A stretch of DNA of 14,374 bases from an uncultured Zetaproteobacteria bacterium (lineage in GTDB: Bacteria > Pseudomonadota > Zetaproteobacteria > Mariprofundales > Mariprofundaceae). Below the pieces are notes generated by a model. That model did not search any database and had not been told where the DNA came from. It saw only the letters and a program-made list of their open reading frames with translations. This document shows, in pieces, positions 1 through 6,078 of the stretch. The position numbers and the translations under genes are program-made. The stretch lies in the NCBI GenBank assembly GCA_913056285.1, contig CAJXNE010000033.1, positions 1-14,374 of the forward strand, given 5' to 3'. How positions within the stretch are numbered: the first letter of the stretch is position 1; each line of letters opens with the position of its first letter.

Positions 1-66
1 TCCGAAATGCCATACAAACCAAATGATTACACCCTGCATCCAATGGCAATGTCGGTTCTTGGGTAA
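1..66 (+). CDS. Possible C-terminal end of an upstream plus-strand gene (partial, unidentified)
   Basis: Frame 1 is open from the window edge to a TAA at 64-66 and would encode about 21 residues ending in HPMAMSVLG. The codons look ordinary for this genome, and a same-strand gene just upstream of yciB would be natural. Frame 2 is also open here, to a stop near 130, so the frame choice rests only on codon appearance and on frame 1 stopping before yciB. I do not recognise the family. The fragment could also be non-coding. Confidence 0.3.
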   Translation, partial: SEMPYKPNDYTLHPMAMSVLG

Positions 67-74
67 ACCGTTTC

Positions 75-103
75 TTGGCAAGCGGATGCGGGTATGGTTT
101 GAT
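75..103 (+). promoter_or_regulatory. Candidate sigma-70-type promoter for yciB
   Basis: TTGGCA at 75-80 matches the -35 consensus at five of six positions. After a 17-bp spacer, TTTGAT at 98-103 matches the -10 consensus at four of six. The predicted transcription start falls at about 109-111, on or right next to the ATG at 111. That would give a leaderless or nearly leaderless mRNA, which fits the absence of a clear Shine-Dalgarno sequence before yciB. Short promoter matches arise by chance, so this is tentative. Confidence 0.3.
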
Positions 104-110
104 TACCAAC

Positions 111-659
111 ATGAAGATGTTTTTTGATTTTTTCCCGGTTCTGCTCTTTTTCATTACATACAAGATGTATGATATCTACACGGCTACGGCCGTTCTGATT
201 GTCGCCTGCGCTATCCAGACTTTCGGCCATCGCATCATTAAAGGCAGATTTGAAAACGCCCACCTCATCACACTGATTCTTGTTGCCCTGTTCGGTGGGC
301 TGACGCTTTTTTTACAGGATGATGTGTTCATAAAATGGAAACCGACTGCCATCAACTGGCTGTTTGCCATTGTTTTTATCGGTTCCCGGTTCATTGGTGA
401 AAAGCCGGTCATTGAACGCATGATGGGCGCCAACATCGTGCTTCCTTCCACCGTATGGACAAAACTGAATCTGGCATGGGCGCTGTTCTTCATCGTGCTC
501 GGAGCACTCAATCTATACGTCGCCTTTTCATTCGACACCGACACCTGGGTCAATTTCAAATTATTCGGTCTGATGGGCCTCACCTTCATCTTCATCATCG
601 CTCAAAGCTTTTATCTAATGCCCTATATCAAAGAGAATGAAGCGCCGGATAGTGATTGA
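111..659 (+). CDS. yciB: YciB/IspA-family inner membrane protein (septation/envelope related)
   Basis: The protein has 182 residues; the E. coli family member has 179. It belongs to the YciB (septation protein A, also called IspZ) family, polytopic inner membrane proteins linked in enterobacteria to cell envelope synthesis and division; the biochemical activity is not established. Family signatures are clear: MFFDFFPV at the start, KMYDIYTATA near residue 20, FGGLTLFLQDDVFIKWKP near 61-78, WTKLNLAWALFF near 116-127, and WVNFKLFGL near 146. Five or six hydrophobic segments are visible at about 4-20, 22-37, 50-67, 78-93, 117-138 and 148-168. I chose the ATG at 111 because family homology begins there. 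An in-frame TTG at 75 would add 12 residues unlike the family. No good ribosome binding site precedes 111. The gene converges on rplQ. Confidence 0.9.
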   Translation: MKMFFDFFPVLLFFITYKMYDIYTATAVLIVACAIQTFGHRIIKGRFENAHLITLILVALFGGLTLFLQDDVFIKWKPTAINWLFAIVFIGSRFIGEKPVIERMMGANIVLPSTVWTKLNLAWALFFIVLGALNLYVAFSFDTDTWVNFKLFGLMGLTFIFIIAQSFYLMPYIKENEAPDSD

Positions 660-668
660 TGGTCAACA

Positions 669-698
669 AAAAAGGCTCCGCAGATGCAGAGCCTTTTT
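669..698. terminator. Bidirectional intrinsic terminator between yciB and rplQ
   Basis: A perfect 10-bp inverted repeat, AAAAAGGCTC at 669-678 and GAGCCTTTTT at 689-698, encloses a 10-nt loop. Read on the plus strand it ends in a T run after a GGCTC stem. Read on the minus strand it does the same because of the A run. It lies 9 bp after the yciB stop and about 40 bp after the rplQ stop, so it can end both converging transcripts. The rest of the 80-bp intergenic gap shows nothing else. Confidence 0.9.
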
Positions 699-739
699 GA
701 ACAAGATTTGAACCGGAGTTAAATCAGAATGTAAGAGCT

Positions 740-1123
740 TTACGCTTCTGCTGCCTCTGCGACAGATACTTCATCGATCAATTCAATGACTGCCATCGGT
801 GCAGCATCGCCAGCACGGAAACCGGTTTTGATGATGCGCGTATAGCCACCGGCGCGATCCGAACATGCATCCGCCACATCACCAAACAGACGATCCACAA
901 TCGGACGATAACGCAATTTAGCCAGAGCCTGGCGACGGGCATGTAAATCGCCGCGCTTGCCAAGCGTGATTAACTTTTCTGTATATGGGCGCAGCGCACG
1001 AGCTTTCGCTTCTGTGGTTTCAATGCGACCATGAGTCAGCAATGCAGTCGCCAAATTAGCCATTAGTGCGCGGCGGTGGCCGCTAGCCAGTCCCAGAGAA
1101 CCATGATGTTTACGATGTCTCAT
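740..1123 (-). CDS. rplQ: 50S ribosomal protein L17
   Basis: L17 is a large-subunit protein near the exit of the peptide tunnel and the last gene of the alpha operon. The 127 residues equal the E. coli length. The N-terminus is typical (MRHRKHHGSLGLASGHRRAL, then MANLATALLTHGRIETTEAKA), as is the GGYTRIIKTGFRAGDAAPMAVIEL block near residues 91-114. The last residues, SVAEAAEA, are acidic and alanine rich, as in other L17 tails. The ATG at 1121-1123 follows a GAGGAAAG ribosome binding site and lies 21 bp after the rpoA stop, so it is co-transcribed with rpoA. The terminator at 669-698 lies downstream. Confidence 0.97.
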   Translation of the reverse strand: MRHRKHHGSLGLASGHRRALMANLATALLTHGRIETTEAKARALRPYTEKLITLGKRGDLHARRQALAKLRYRPIVDRLFGDVADACSDRAGGYTRIIKTGFRAGDAAPMAVIELIDEVSVAEAAEA

Positions 1124-1144
1124 TTATCTTTCCTCTTACCTATC

Positions 1145-2170
1145 TCAGTCTTCAGCCGGCGCGCTTTCCAGCGGCGCATCTTCAGCAGGAATATCTTCAA
1201 GTGGAGCTACCGTATCATCCTGAGGTGGCCAGTTTGGTAAATCCATACCAAGCTCCAATCCCATGTTTTCCAGAACTTCCTTGATTTCGTTCAGTGATTT
1301 GCGACCAAAATTAGGCGTACGCAACATTTCCTGCTCACTACGTTGAACCAGATCGCCAACACGGAATACGTCATCAGATTTCAGACAGTTCATCGAACGA
1401 ACGGACAGGTCAAGATGCTCAATAGGCTGAACCAGAAGCTCTTCAAGTTCCTCGGTCGAGTTATCTTCAACATCAACCACTACAACCTGCGTGAAATCGA
1501 CAAACACAGCCAGTTGCTGTTCAATAATCCTGGCCGCTTCATTAATCGCTTCCTGCGGCGCAATGGAGCCATTTGTTTCAACTTCCATGATCAGCTTGTC
1601 ATAGTCGGTACGCTGACCCACACGAGCTGATTCCACACGTATCGCCACGCTGACAATGGGAGAAAATGAGGCATCCACCAGCAAAGAACCGACTGCGCGG
1701 TCTTCAACTACACGCTCACTGGCTGCATCATAACCGCGGCCTTTTTCAACTGTGGCTTCAAATTTCAGGTGGCCATCATCATTCTGATGTGCCAGAACCA
1801 ATTCGGGATTCAGCAGCATTAAGCCAGCCGGACATTTGATATCCGCCGCTGTGATGACTGCAGCGCCTTGAACATCCAGTGAAATACTCGCAGCTTCATC
1901 GCCTTCCATGCAAATATCGAGTTCCTTCAATGTCAGGATCATATCCATGACATCTTCGCGAACACCTTTGATGGTATCGTATTCATGCGAAACACCATCA
2001 AAAGCAACCGATGTAACCGCTGCCCCTGGCAGCGATGACAACAGCATGCGACGCAGGCTATTACCAAATGTAGTGCCATAACCACGCTCAAGCGGCTCAA
2101 ACACAATCTTGGCAGAACGTCCGGCAATTTTCTCTTCAACGCTGATGTTACGCGGTCTAATCAAATGCAT
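1145..2170 (-). CDS. rpoA: DNA-directed RNA polymerase alpha subunit
   Basis: Alpha dimerises to nucleate RNA polymerase assembly, and its C-terminal domain binds UP elements and activators. The 341 residues compare with 329 in E. coli. The N-terminal assembly domain covers about 1-230 (FEPLERGYGTTFGNSLRR at 25-41, KGVREDVMD near 68-76). A short linker leads to the C-terminal domain at about 245-316 (VRSMNCLK at 257-264). Arg258, Asn261 and Lys264 correspond to the DNA-contacting Arg265, Asn268 and Lys271 of E. coli. After LPNWPP (311-316) comes an unusual 25-residue acidic, Pro/Ala-rich tail. An in-frame ATG at 2224 would add 18 residues and overlap rpsD. I prefer 2170, because MHLIRPRNIS matches the family start and a GAGGA site lies 7 nt upstream. 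Confidence 0.97.
   Translation of the reverse strand: MHLIRPRNISVEEKIAGRSAKIVFEPLERGYGTTFGNSLRRMLLSSLPGAAVTSVAFDGVSHEYDTIKGVREDVMDMILTLKELDICMEGDEAASISLDVQGAAVITAADIKCPAGLMLLNPELVLAHQNDDGHLKFEATVEKGRGYDAASERVVEDRAVGSLLVDASFSPIVSVAIRVESARVGQRTDYDKLIMEVETNGSIAPQEAINEAARIIEQQLAVFVDFTQVVVVDVEDNSTEELEELLVQPIEHLDLSVRSMNCLKSDDVFRVGDLVQRSEQEMLRTPNFGRKSLNEIKEVLENMGLELGMDLPNWPPQDDTVAPLEDIPAEDAPLESAPAED
1148..1207 (-). repeat. Tandem 30-bp duplication encoding a decapeptide repeat in the RpoA tail
   Basis: The last 20 residues of RpoA are two adjacent decapeptides, APLEDIPAED (322-331) and APLESAPAED (332-341), identical at eight of ten positions. Their codons have diverged (for example CCACTTGAA against CCGCTGGAA), so the duplication is not recent. 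Little more can be said from one sequence. Confidence 0.85.
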
Positions 2171-2201
2171 GAAATGATCCTCGGGGTTATCTTGGATAAA
2201 C

Positions 2202-2831
2202 TTACTTGGAATAAAGTTCAACAATCAGTTGTTCGCGGATACCCGAATCCAACTGATCACGTGCTGGCATTTCACGATAAACGCCCTGGCGACTGAGCAA
2301 ATCCACATCCATCCACTCGGCGGTACCGCGTGAACCGGCAGCTTCAGTCGCTGCATTGATGCGCAGGTGCTCCTTGGCGCCATCAACAAGCTCCAGACGA
2401 GCTCCGACGTGAACACGCAATGATGGAATATTGGCAATTTTACCATCCACCTTCACCAGCTTGTGGCGAACAATCTGACGTGCTTCCGTACGTGACGAAG
2501 CCAGACCCATGCGGTATACCACATTGTCCAGACGCGATTCAATCAACTGTAGAAGATTCAAGCCGGTGACGCCCTGCATACGGTCGGCATCCTGAAAGTA
2601 GCTCAGGAACTGCTTTTCCTGCAAACCATAGATACGTTTGACCTTCTGCTTCTCGCGCAACTGCAGACCATAGTCGGAGACTTTGCTGCGACGGTTCTGA
2701 CCATGCATACCAGGCGCATACGGACGGCGTTCAATCGGACATTTGTCCGAATAGCATTTGCTGCCCTTGATATAAAGCTTTTCGCCTTCGCGTCGACACA
2801 AGCGACACTTGGCTTCCAAATAACGTGCCAT
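2202..2831 (-). CDS. rpsD: 30S ribosomal protein S4 (zinc-binding form)
   Basis: S4 binds 16S rRNA early in small-subunit assembly and, in E. coli, represses the alpha operon mRNA. The 209 residues are close to the 206 of E. coli. The N-terminus carries Cys9-x2-Cys12 and Cys26-x4-Cys31, the four-cysteine zinc site of C+ S4 proteins, which the E. coli protein does not retain. RRPYAPGMHGQNRRSK follows near 35-50. The S4 RNA-binding domain (RLDNVVYRMGLASSRTEARQ to KVDGKIANIPS) lies near 98-135. The start at 2831 is set by an AGGAG site 8 nt upstream that overlaps the rpsK stop (TAGGAG). rpoA follows after 31 bp. Confidence 0.97.
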   Translation of the reverse strand: MARYLEAKCRLCRREGEKLYIKGSKCYSDKCPIERRPYAPGMHGQNRRSKVSDYGLQLREKQKVKRIYGLQEKQFLSYFQDADRMQGVTGLNLLQLIESRLDNVVYRMGLASSRTEARQIVRHKLVKVDGKIANIPSLRVHVGARLELVDGAKEHLRINAATEAAGSRGTAEWMDVDLLSRQGVYREMPARDQLDSGIREQLIVELYSK

Positions 2832-2842
2832 CTAATAAACTC

Positions 2843-3238
2843 CTAAACGCGGCGCCGCTTCGGCGGGCGGCATCCATTATGCGGGATCGGGGTGACATCA
2901 CGGATCGAGGTCACGTTTATACCTACTGCGGCAATGGCGCGCAGAGCGGATTCACGTCCACTACCCGGGCCACGAACCAGCACTGAACAGTTCTTGACGC
3001 CATGATCCATAGCCTTGCGAGCTGCTTCTTCAGCCGCAACCTGTGCAGCGAACGGCGTGCTCTTGCGCGAACCTTTAAAGCCTGAAGCACCACTGGTTGC
3101 CCAGCAGATTGCATTTCCGGCATCATCGGTGAATGTGATAATTGTATTATTGAAGCTTGCTTTGACGTGTGCAACAGCATTTGCAACATTCTTGCGAACG
3201 CGTTTCTTACCGCCAGTAGCTCTTTTCGGTGCAGCCAT
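2843..3238 (-). CDS. rpsK: 30S ribosomal protein S11
   Basis: S11 sits on the platform of the small subunit near the mRNA exit and the Shine-Dalgarno helix. The 131 residues compare with 129 in E. coli. Recognisable blocks are HVKASFNNTIITFTD near 24-38, SGASGFKGSRKSTPFAAQ near 49-66, VRGPGSGRESALRAI near 88-102, and the basic end PHNGCRPPKRRRV. The start at 3238 follows a ribosome binding site formed at the rpsM stop (TAGGGGAT). It sits in the standard alpha-operon order between rpsM and rpsD. Confidence 0.97.
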   Translation of the reverse strand: MAAPKRATGGKKRVRKNVANAVAHVKASFNNTIITFTDDAGNAICWATSGASGFKGSRKSTPFAAQVAAEEAARKAMDHGVKNCSVLVRGPGSGRESALRAIAAVGINVTSIRDVTPIPHNGCRPPKRRRV

Positions 3239-3248
3239 GCCTTATCCC

Positions 3249-3617
3249 CTACTTCTTCTTGCCCGCAACAGTACGACGCGGACCTTTGCGTGTGCGGGCA
3301 TTTGTTTTACTACGCTGACCACGAACCGGCAAACCTCTGCGATGGCGCAAGCCACGGTAGGTACCGAGATCGGTCAAACGCTTGATGTTCATGGTCACTT
3401 CACGACGCAGATCACCTTCAACATTATAATCAGTATCGATAATGCCGCGAATCTTGTCGACTTCAGTATCGCTCAAATCTTTTACGCGAATGCTTCCATC
3501 AATGCCTGCACTGGCAAGAATCTTCTGAGATGAGGTCAGACCAATACCGAAGATATAGGTCAGCGCCACTTCAACGCGTTTCTGAGTCGGAATATTTACA
3601 CCGGATATACGAGCCAC
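3249..3617 (-). CDS. rpsM: 30S ribosomal protein S13
   Basis: S13 is in the small-subunit head and contacts the P-site tRNA and the B1 bridges to the large subunit. The 122 residues compare with 118 in E. coli. The start MARISGVNIPTQKRVEVALTYIFGIG is typical, a helix-hairpin-helix element follows, and the basic tail RGLPVRGQRSKTNARTRKGPRR contacts tRNA. Translation starts with GTG at 3615-3617, preceded by AAGGAG, which overlaps the rpmJ TAA stop. In E. coli the S4 repressor site lies just before rpsM. Here only 11 bp separate rpmJ and rpsM, leaving no room for that structure. Confidence 0.97.
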   Translation of the reverse strand: MARISGVNIPTQKRVEVALTYIFGIGLTSSQKILASAGIDGSIRVKDLSDTEVDKIRGIIDTDYNVEGDLRREVTMNIKRLTDLGTYRGLRHRRGLPVRGQRSKTNARTRKGPRRTVAGKKK

Positions 3618-3628
3618 TTATTCTCTCC

Positions 3629-3742
3629 TTAACCCTGACGCTGTTTATGTCGCGGGTTTTCGCAAATAATACGAACCACACCCTTGCGACGAATCACACG
3701 GCATTTGTTACACAATTTTTTTACTGATGCACGGACTTTCAC
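3629..3742 (-). CDS. rpmJ: 50S ribosomal protein L36 (zinc-binding form)
   Basis: L36 is a 37-residue large-subunit protein that stabilises 23S rRNA near the peptidyl transferase region. The translation begins MKVRASVKKLCNKCRVIRRK and ends NPRHKQRQG. Cys11, Cys14, Cys27 and His32 form the zinc site of the C+ type. It is too short for many gene finders. The start is GTG at 3740-3742, preceded by the best ribosome binding site in the window, AGGAGGT (3749-3755 on the complement), 6 nt from the start. It is separated from infA by the only large internal gap of the cluster and is followed by rpsM after 11 bp. Confidence 0.96.
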   Translation of the reverse strand: MKVRASVKKLCNKCRVIRRKGVVRIICENPRHKQRQG

Positions 3743-3870
3743 GCCTGCACCTCCTGCAATCTCTTGAATAACAAAATGACAAATTCTATCATATTGTTAT
3801 TCATTCGTTGGATTTTCTCAACGCGACATACGTCGCTATGCATCGGAATACCGACAACTATTCTTTGTAT
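3743..3870 (-). promoter_or_regulatory. infA–rpmJ intergenic leader with several inverted repeats and a possible promoter
   Basis: This 128-bp gap is much longer than any other in the cluster. In transcript order it holds three short stems: TCGG/CCGA (3843-3854), GCGAC/GTCGC (3823-3836) and CGTTG/CAACG (3806-3823). An AT-rich dyad (3765-3803) and the rpmJ ribosome binding site follow. TATGAT and TAGAAT, each five of six to the -10 consensus, overlap inside the AT-rich dyad. TTGAGA lies upstream, but its spacing to TATGAT is too long (22 bp); AACAAT at 17 bp is the other option. No hairpin is followed by a strong T run, so I do not call a terminator. I infer an internal promoter or a translational control leader. 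Confidence 0.45.
3765..3803. repeat. 39-bp AT-rich inverted repeat upstream of rpmJ
   Basis: The arms TGAATAACAA (3765-3774) and TTGTTATTCA (3794-3803) are perfect complements of 10 bp. After one A/A mismatch, a further 4 bp pair (ATGA at 3776-3779 with TCAT at 3789-3792), leaving a 9-nt centre. The stem is nearly all A-T except for four G-C or C-G pairs, so it would be weak as an RNA terminator. Its symmetry fits a DNA operator or a cruciform as well as an mRNA hairpin. Confidence 0.75.
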
Positions 3871-4089
3871 CTATTTTTCGCGATAACTGATGCGTCCACG
3901 TGACAAATCATACGGTGAGATTTCTACCGTTACCTTGTCGCCTGGAAGGATGCGAATATAATACTTACGCATTTTTCCTGAAATCGTACACAACAACTCG
4001 TGATCGTTTTCCAGCTTCACTTTAAACATGGCATTGGGAAGCTTTTCAACCACTTCACCGGACATCTCAATAATATCTTCTTTTGCCAT
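3871..4089 (-). CDS. infA: Translation initiation factor IF-1
   Basis: IF-1 binds the ribosomal A site during initiation and helps IF-2 and IF-3. The 72 residues, a single S1/OB-fold, match the family length exactly. Motifs are MAKEDIIEMSGEVVEKLPNA at 1-20, HELLCTISGKMRKYYIRILPGD near 30-51, and the end SPYDLSRGRISYREK. It starts only 2 bp after the adk stop, with a weak GAG-type ribosome binding site, so it is probably translationally coupled to adk. In E. coli infA lies elsewhere in the genome; a place between adk and rpmJ is known from Gram-positive and several other lineages. Confidence 0.97.
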   Translation of the reverse strand: MAKEDIIEMSGEVVEKLPNAMFKVKLENDHELLCTISGKMRKYYIRILPGDKVTVEISPYDLSRGRISYREK

Positions 4090-4091
4090 CT

Positions 4092-4733
4092 CTACTCGCT
4101 TACCGCCTCTTTCAATGCAGCAAACACTGCATCCATTTTTCCGCCTGCATCAAGTTTGAAAAAACCTTTCTGGTGTTGATAAAAATCAAGCAAAGGCGCG
4201 GTTTGTTCGCGATATACTTCCAAACGGTGGGCAATCACATCTTCGCGATCATCATCCCGCTGGTAGAGCTCTCCGCCGCAACGATCACACCACCCTGATT
4301 TAAGGGGCGGCGAATACTGCCTATGAAATCCAAAACCGCAAGCCCTGCAAATCAGCCTGCCAGACAATCGATTTATCAGGTTTTCTTCCGGGGCATCCAT
4401 GAACACAATCCGGTCAATTTTCAGCGCATGTTGACTCAGCATGACATCAAGCGCTCTGGCCTGTGCAACATTGCGCGGAAAGCCATCAAGTAGAAAGCCT
4501 TTCCCATCCTCAGCGATAATCCGGTCTTCAATCATGGACACAACAACTGTATCGGGAACCAGCTTACCCGCATCCATAAAGGATTTAGCCCTGATTCCGG
4601 CTTCGGTCTGATCACGCACGGCAGCGCGTAGTATATCACCCATAGCCAAATGCGATAAACCATATTCAGAAGAAATCTTCTCGCCCTGCGTGCCCTTGCC
4701 GACACCCGGAGGGCCGAATAAAATCAAATTCAT
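4092..4733 (-). CDS. adk: Adenylate kinase with zinc-binding lid
   Basis: Adk catalyses ATP + AMP = 2 ADP in the cytoplasm. The 213 residues match the long-lid bacterial type. The P-loop GPPGVGKGT is at 7-15, the AMP-binding region includes GDILRAAV at 32-39 and GFPRN at 84-88, and the lid carries Cys129-x2-Cys132 and Cys149-x2-Cys152. Arg159 and Arg170 correspond to catalytic arginines Arg156 and Arg167 of E. coli. The four cysteines suggest a structural zinc in the lid, as in Gram-positive enzymes, rather than the hydrogen-bonded lid of E. coli. The gene lies 7 bp after the secY stop with no clear ribosome binding site. It is placed as in many bacteria, but map is missing after it. Confidence 0.97.
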   Translation of the reverse strand: MNLILFGPPGVGKGTQGEKISSEYGLSHLAMGDILRAAVRDQTEAGIRAKSFMDAGKLVPDTVVVSMIEDRIIAEDGKGFLLDGFPRNVAQARALDVMLSQHALKIDRIVFMDAPEENLINRLSGRLICRACGFGFHRQYSPPLKSGWCDRCGGELYQRDDDREDVIAHRLEVYREQTAPLLDFYQHQKGFFKLDAGGKMDAVFAALKEAVSE

Positions 4734-4740
4734 CAGGTGT

Positions 4741-6075
4741 TCATTTCTTGCCGGTTTTCAGACGGGCTTTCTTCATCAAGCCCTCATACTGATGACTCAT
4801 CAGATGCGACTGAATCTGACCCATGGTATCCATGGTCACGACCACAACAATCAACAATGAAGTACCGCCGAAATAGAACGGCACGGATAATTCTGAAATC
4901 AACCACTGCGGCAACAGGCACACCAGACTGACATAGGCTGCACCAACCACGGTAATGCGGGTCAACACGTTGTCGACATAATCAGCCGTCTTCTGACCTG
5001 GACGGATGCCGGGAATAAATCCGCCGTTTTTCTTCAAATTGTCTGCTGTGTCTTTCGGATTAAATACAATCGCCGTGTAGAAAAAGCAAAAGAACACAAT
5101 CAGCGCTGTAAACAGGGTCATGTATAACCATGCGCCTGGAGACAGGATGGCAGATAAATCACCCAGCCAGCTAAAGCCGTCAACGCCTTTGGTAAACTGC
5201 GCAAATGTAGCAGGCAACAGAATCAATGAAGATGCAAAGATCGGCGGAATGACGCCGGCAGTATTGACCTTCAGGGGAAGAAACGATGACTTGCCGCCAT
5301 ACATGCGGTTGCCTACTTGCCGCTTGGCGTACTGAATCGGAATACGGCGTTGGGCGCGTTCAAACCACACCACGGCAGCAGTCACAACCAGCGTCATGGC
5401 AAAAAGAAGTAATACTACAAACGGTGAATATTCACCGGTGCGCGCCAGCTCCAGCGTACCACCAACAGCCTTGGGCAGTCCGGCGGCAATGCCGGCGAAA
5501 ATAATCAGCGAAATACCGTTACCGATACCGCGCTCGGTGATCTGCTCACCAACCCACATCAGGAATACGGTGCCTGCAACCAGCGTCACCACGGTCATGG
5601 CGCGGAATGCCAGGCCCGGGTCAATCACAACCGATTGACCGCCGACAGAAAATGATTCCAGACCAATAGAAATACCGATGCCCTGAAACAGAGCCAGAAC
5701 GACAGTGCCATAGCGGGTGTATTCGGTAATCTTGCGACGCCCGGCTTCACCCTCTTTCTTGAGTTGTTCCAGCTTGGGAGACACTACTGTCATCAACTGA
5801 ATAATAATCGCGGCAGAAATGTACGGCATGATACCGAGCGCAAAAATGGTCAAGCGCGATAAAGCGCCACCGGAGAACATATCAAACATGCCCAGCAATG
5901 AGCCATGCGCCTGGTTAAAAAACTGTGCCAGAATACCGGCATCAATACCCGGAACCGGAATATGCGCACCGATACGAAAGACAATCAGCATCGCCAGCGT
6001 AAACAATATCCGGTTTTTCAGCTCCGGAATCTTGCCGATATCGCCGAAACCACCTAGTGCACCAGTTTGTGGCAT
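4741..6075 (-). CDS. secY: Preprotein translocase channel subunit SecY
   Basis: SecY forms the protein-conducting channel of the inner membrane with SecE and SecG. The 444 residues match the 443 of E. coli. Ten hydrophobic segments can be placed at about 23-42, 72-96, 121-139, 155-175, 185-203, 217-238, 270-292, 313-338, 373-390 and 400-416. The cytoplasmic C5 loop has GGFIPGIRPG at 351-360, whose Arg358 corresponds to the SecA-interacting Arg357 of E. coli. The C4 loop has ERAQRRIPIQYAKR near 239-252. The start at 6075 lies 3 bp after the rplO stop, with a GAGG site inside rplO, so translation is probably coupled. Confidence 0.98.
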   Translation of the reverse strand: MPQTGALGGFGDIGKIPELKNRILFTLAMLIVFRIGAHIPVPGIDAGILAQFFNQAHGSLLGMFDMFSGGALSRLTIFALGIMPYISAAIIIQLMTVVSPKLEQLKKEGEAGRRKITEYTRYGTVVLALFQGIGISIGLESFSVGGQSVVIDPGLAFRAMTVVTLVAGTVFLMWVGEQITERGIGNGISLIIFAGIAAGLPKAVGGTLELARTGEYSPFVVLLLFAMTLVVTAAVVWFERAQRRIPIQYAKRQVGNRMYGGKSSFLPLKVNTAGVIPPIFASSLILLPATFAQFTKGVDGFSWLGDLSAILSPGAWLYMTLFTALIVFFCFFYTAIVFNPKDTADNLKKNGGFIPGIRPGQKTADYVDNVLTRITVVGAAYVSLVCLLPQWLISELSVPFYFGGTSLLIVVVVTMDTMGQIQSHLMSHQYEGLMKKARLKTGKK

Positions 6076-6078
6076 TAC

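Noticed and set aside
75..110. TTG start extending YciB by 12 residues
   Set aside because: The added residues are Gly/Cys-rich and unlike the family, which begins at the MKMFFDFFP segment.
2171..2224. Upstream in-frame ATG extending RpoA by 18 residues
   Set aside because: The extension overlaps rpsD and does not match alpha subunits; the downstream ATG at 2170 has a GAGGA site and the family N-terminus.
3015..3533. 172-residue plus-strand open frame opposite rpsK and rpsM
   Set aside because: Antisense to S11 and S13, with a compositionally odd Ala/Thr/Cys-rich translation and no family resemblance.
3806..3836. Short G-C stems after infA as an intrinsic terminator
   Set aside because: The stems are only 4-5 bp and no T run follows on the minus strand, so they are better viewed as leader structure.
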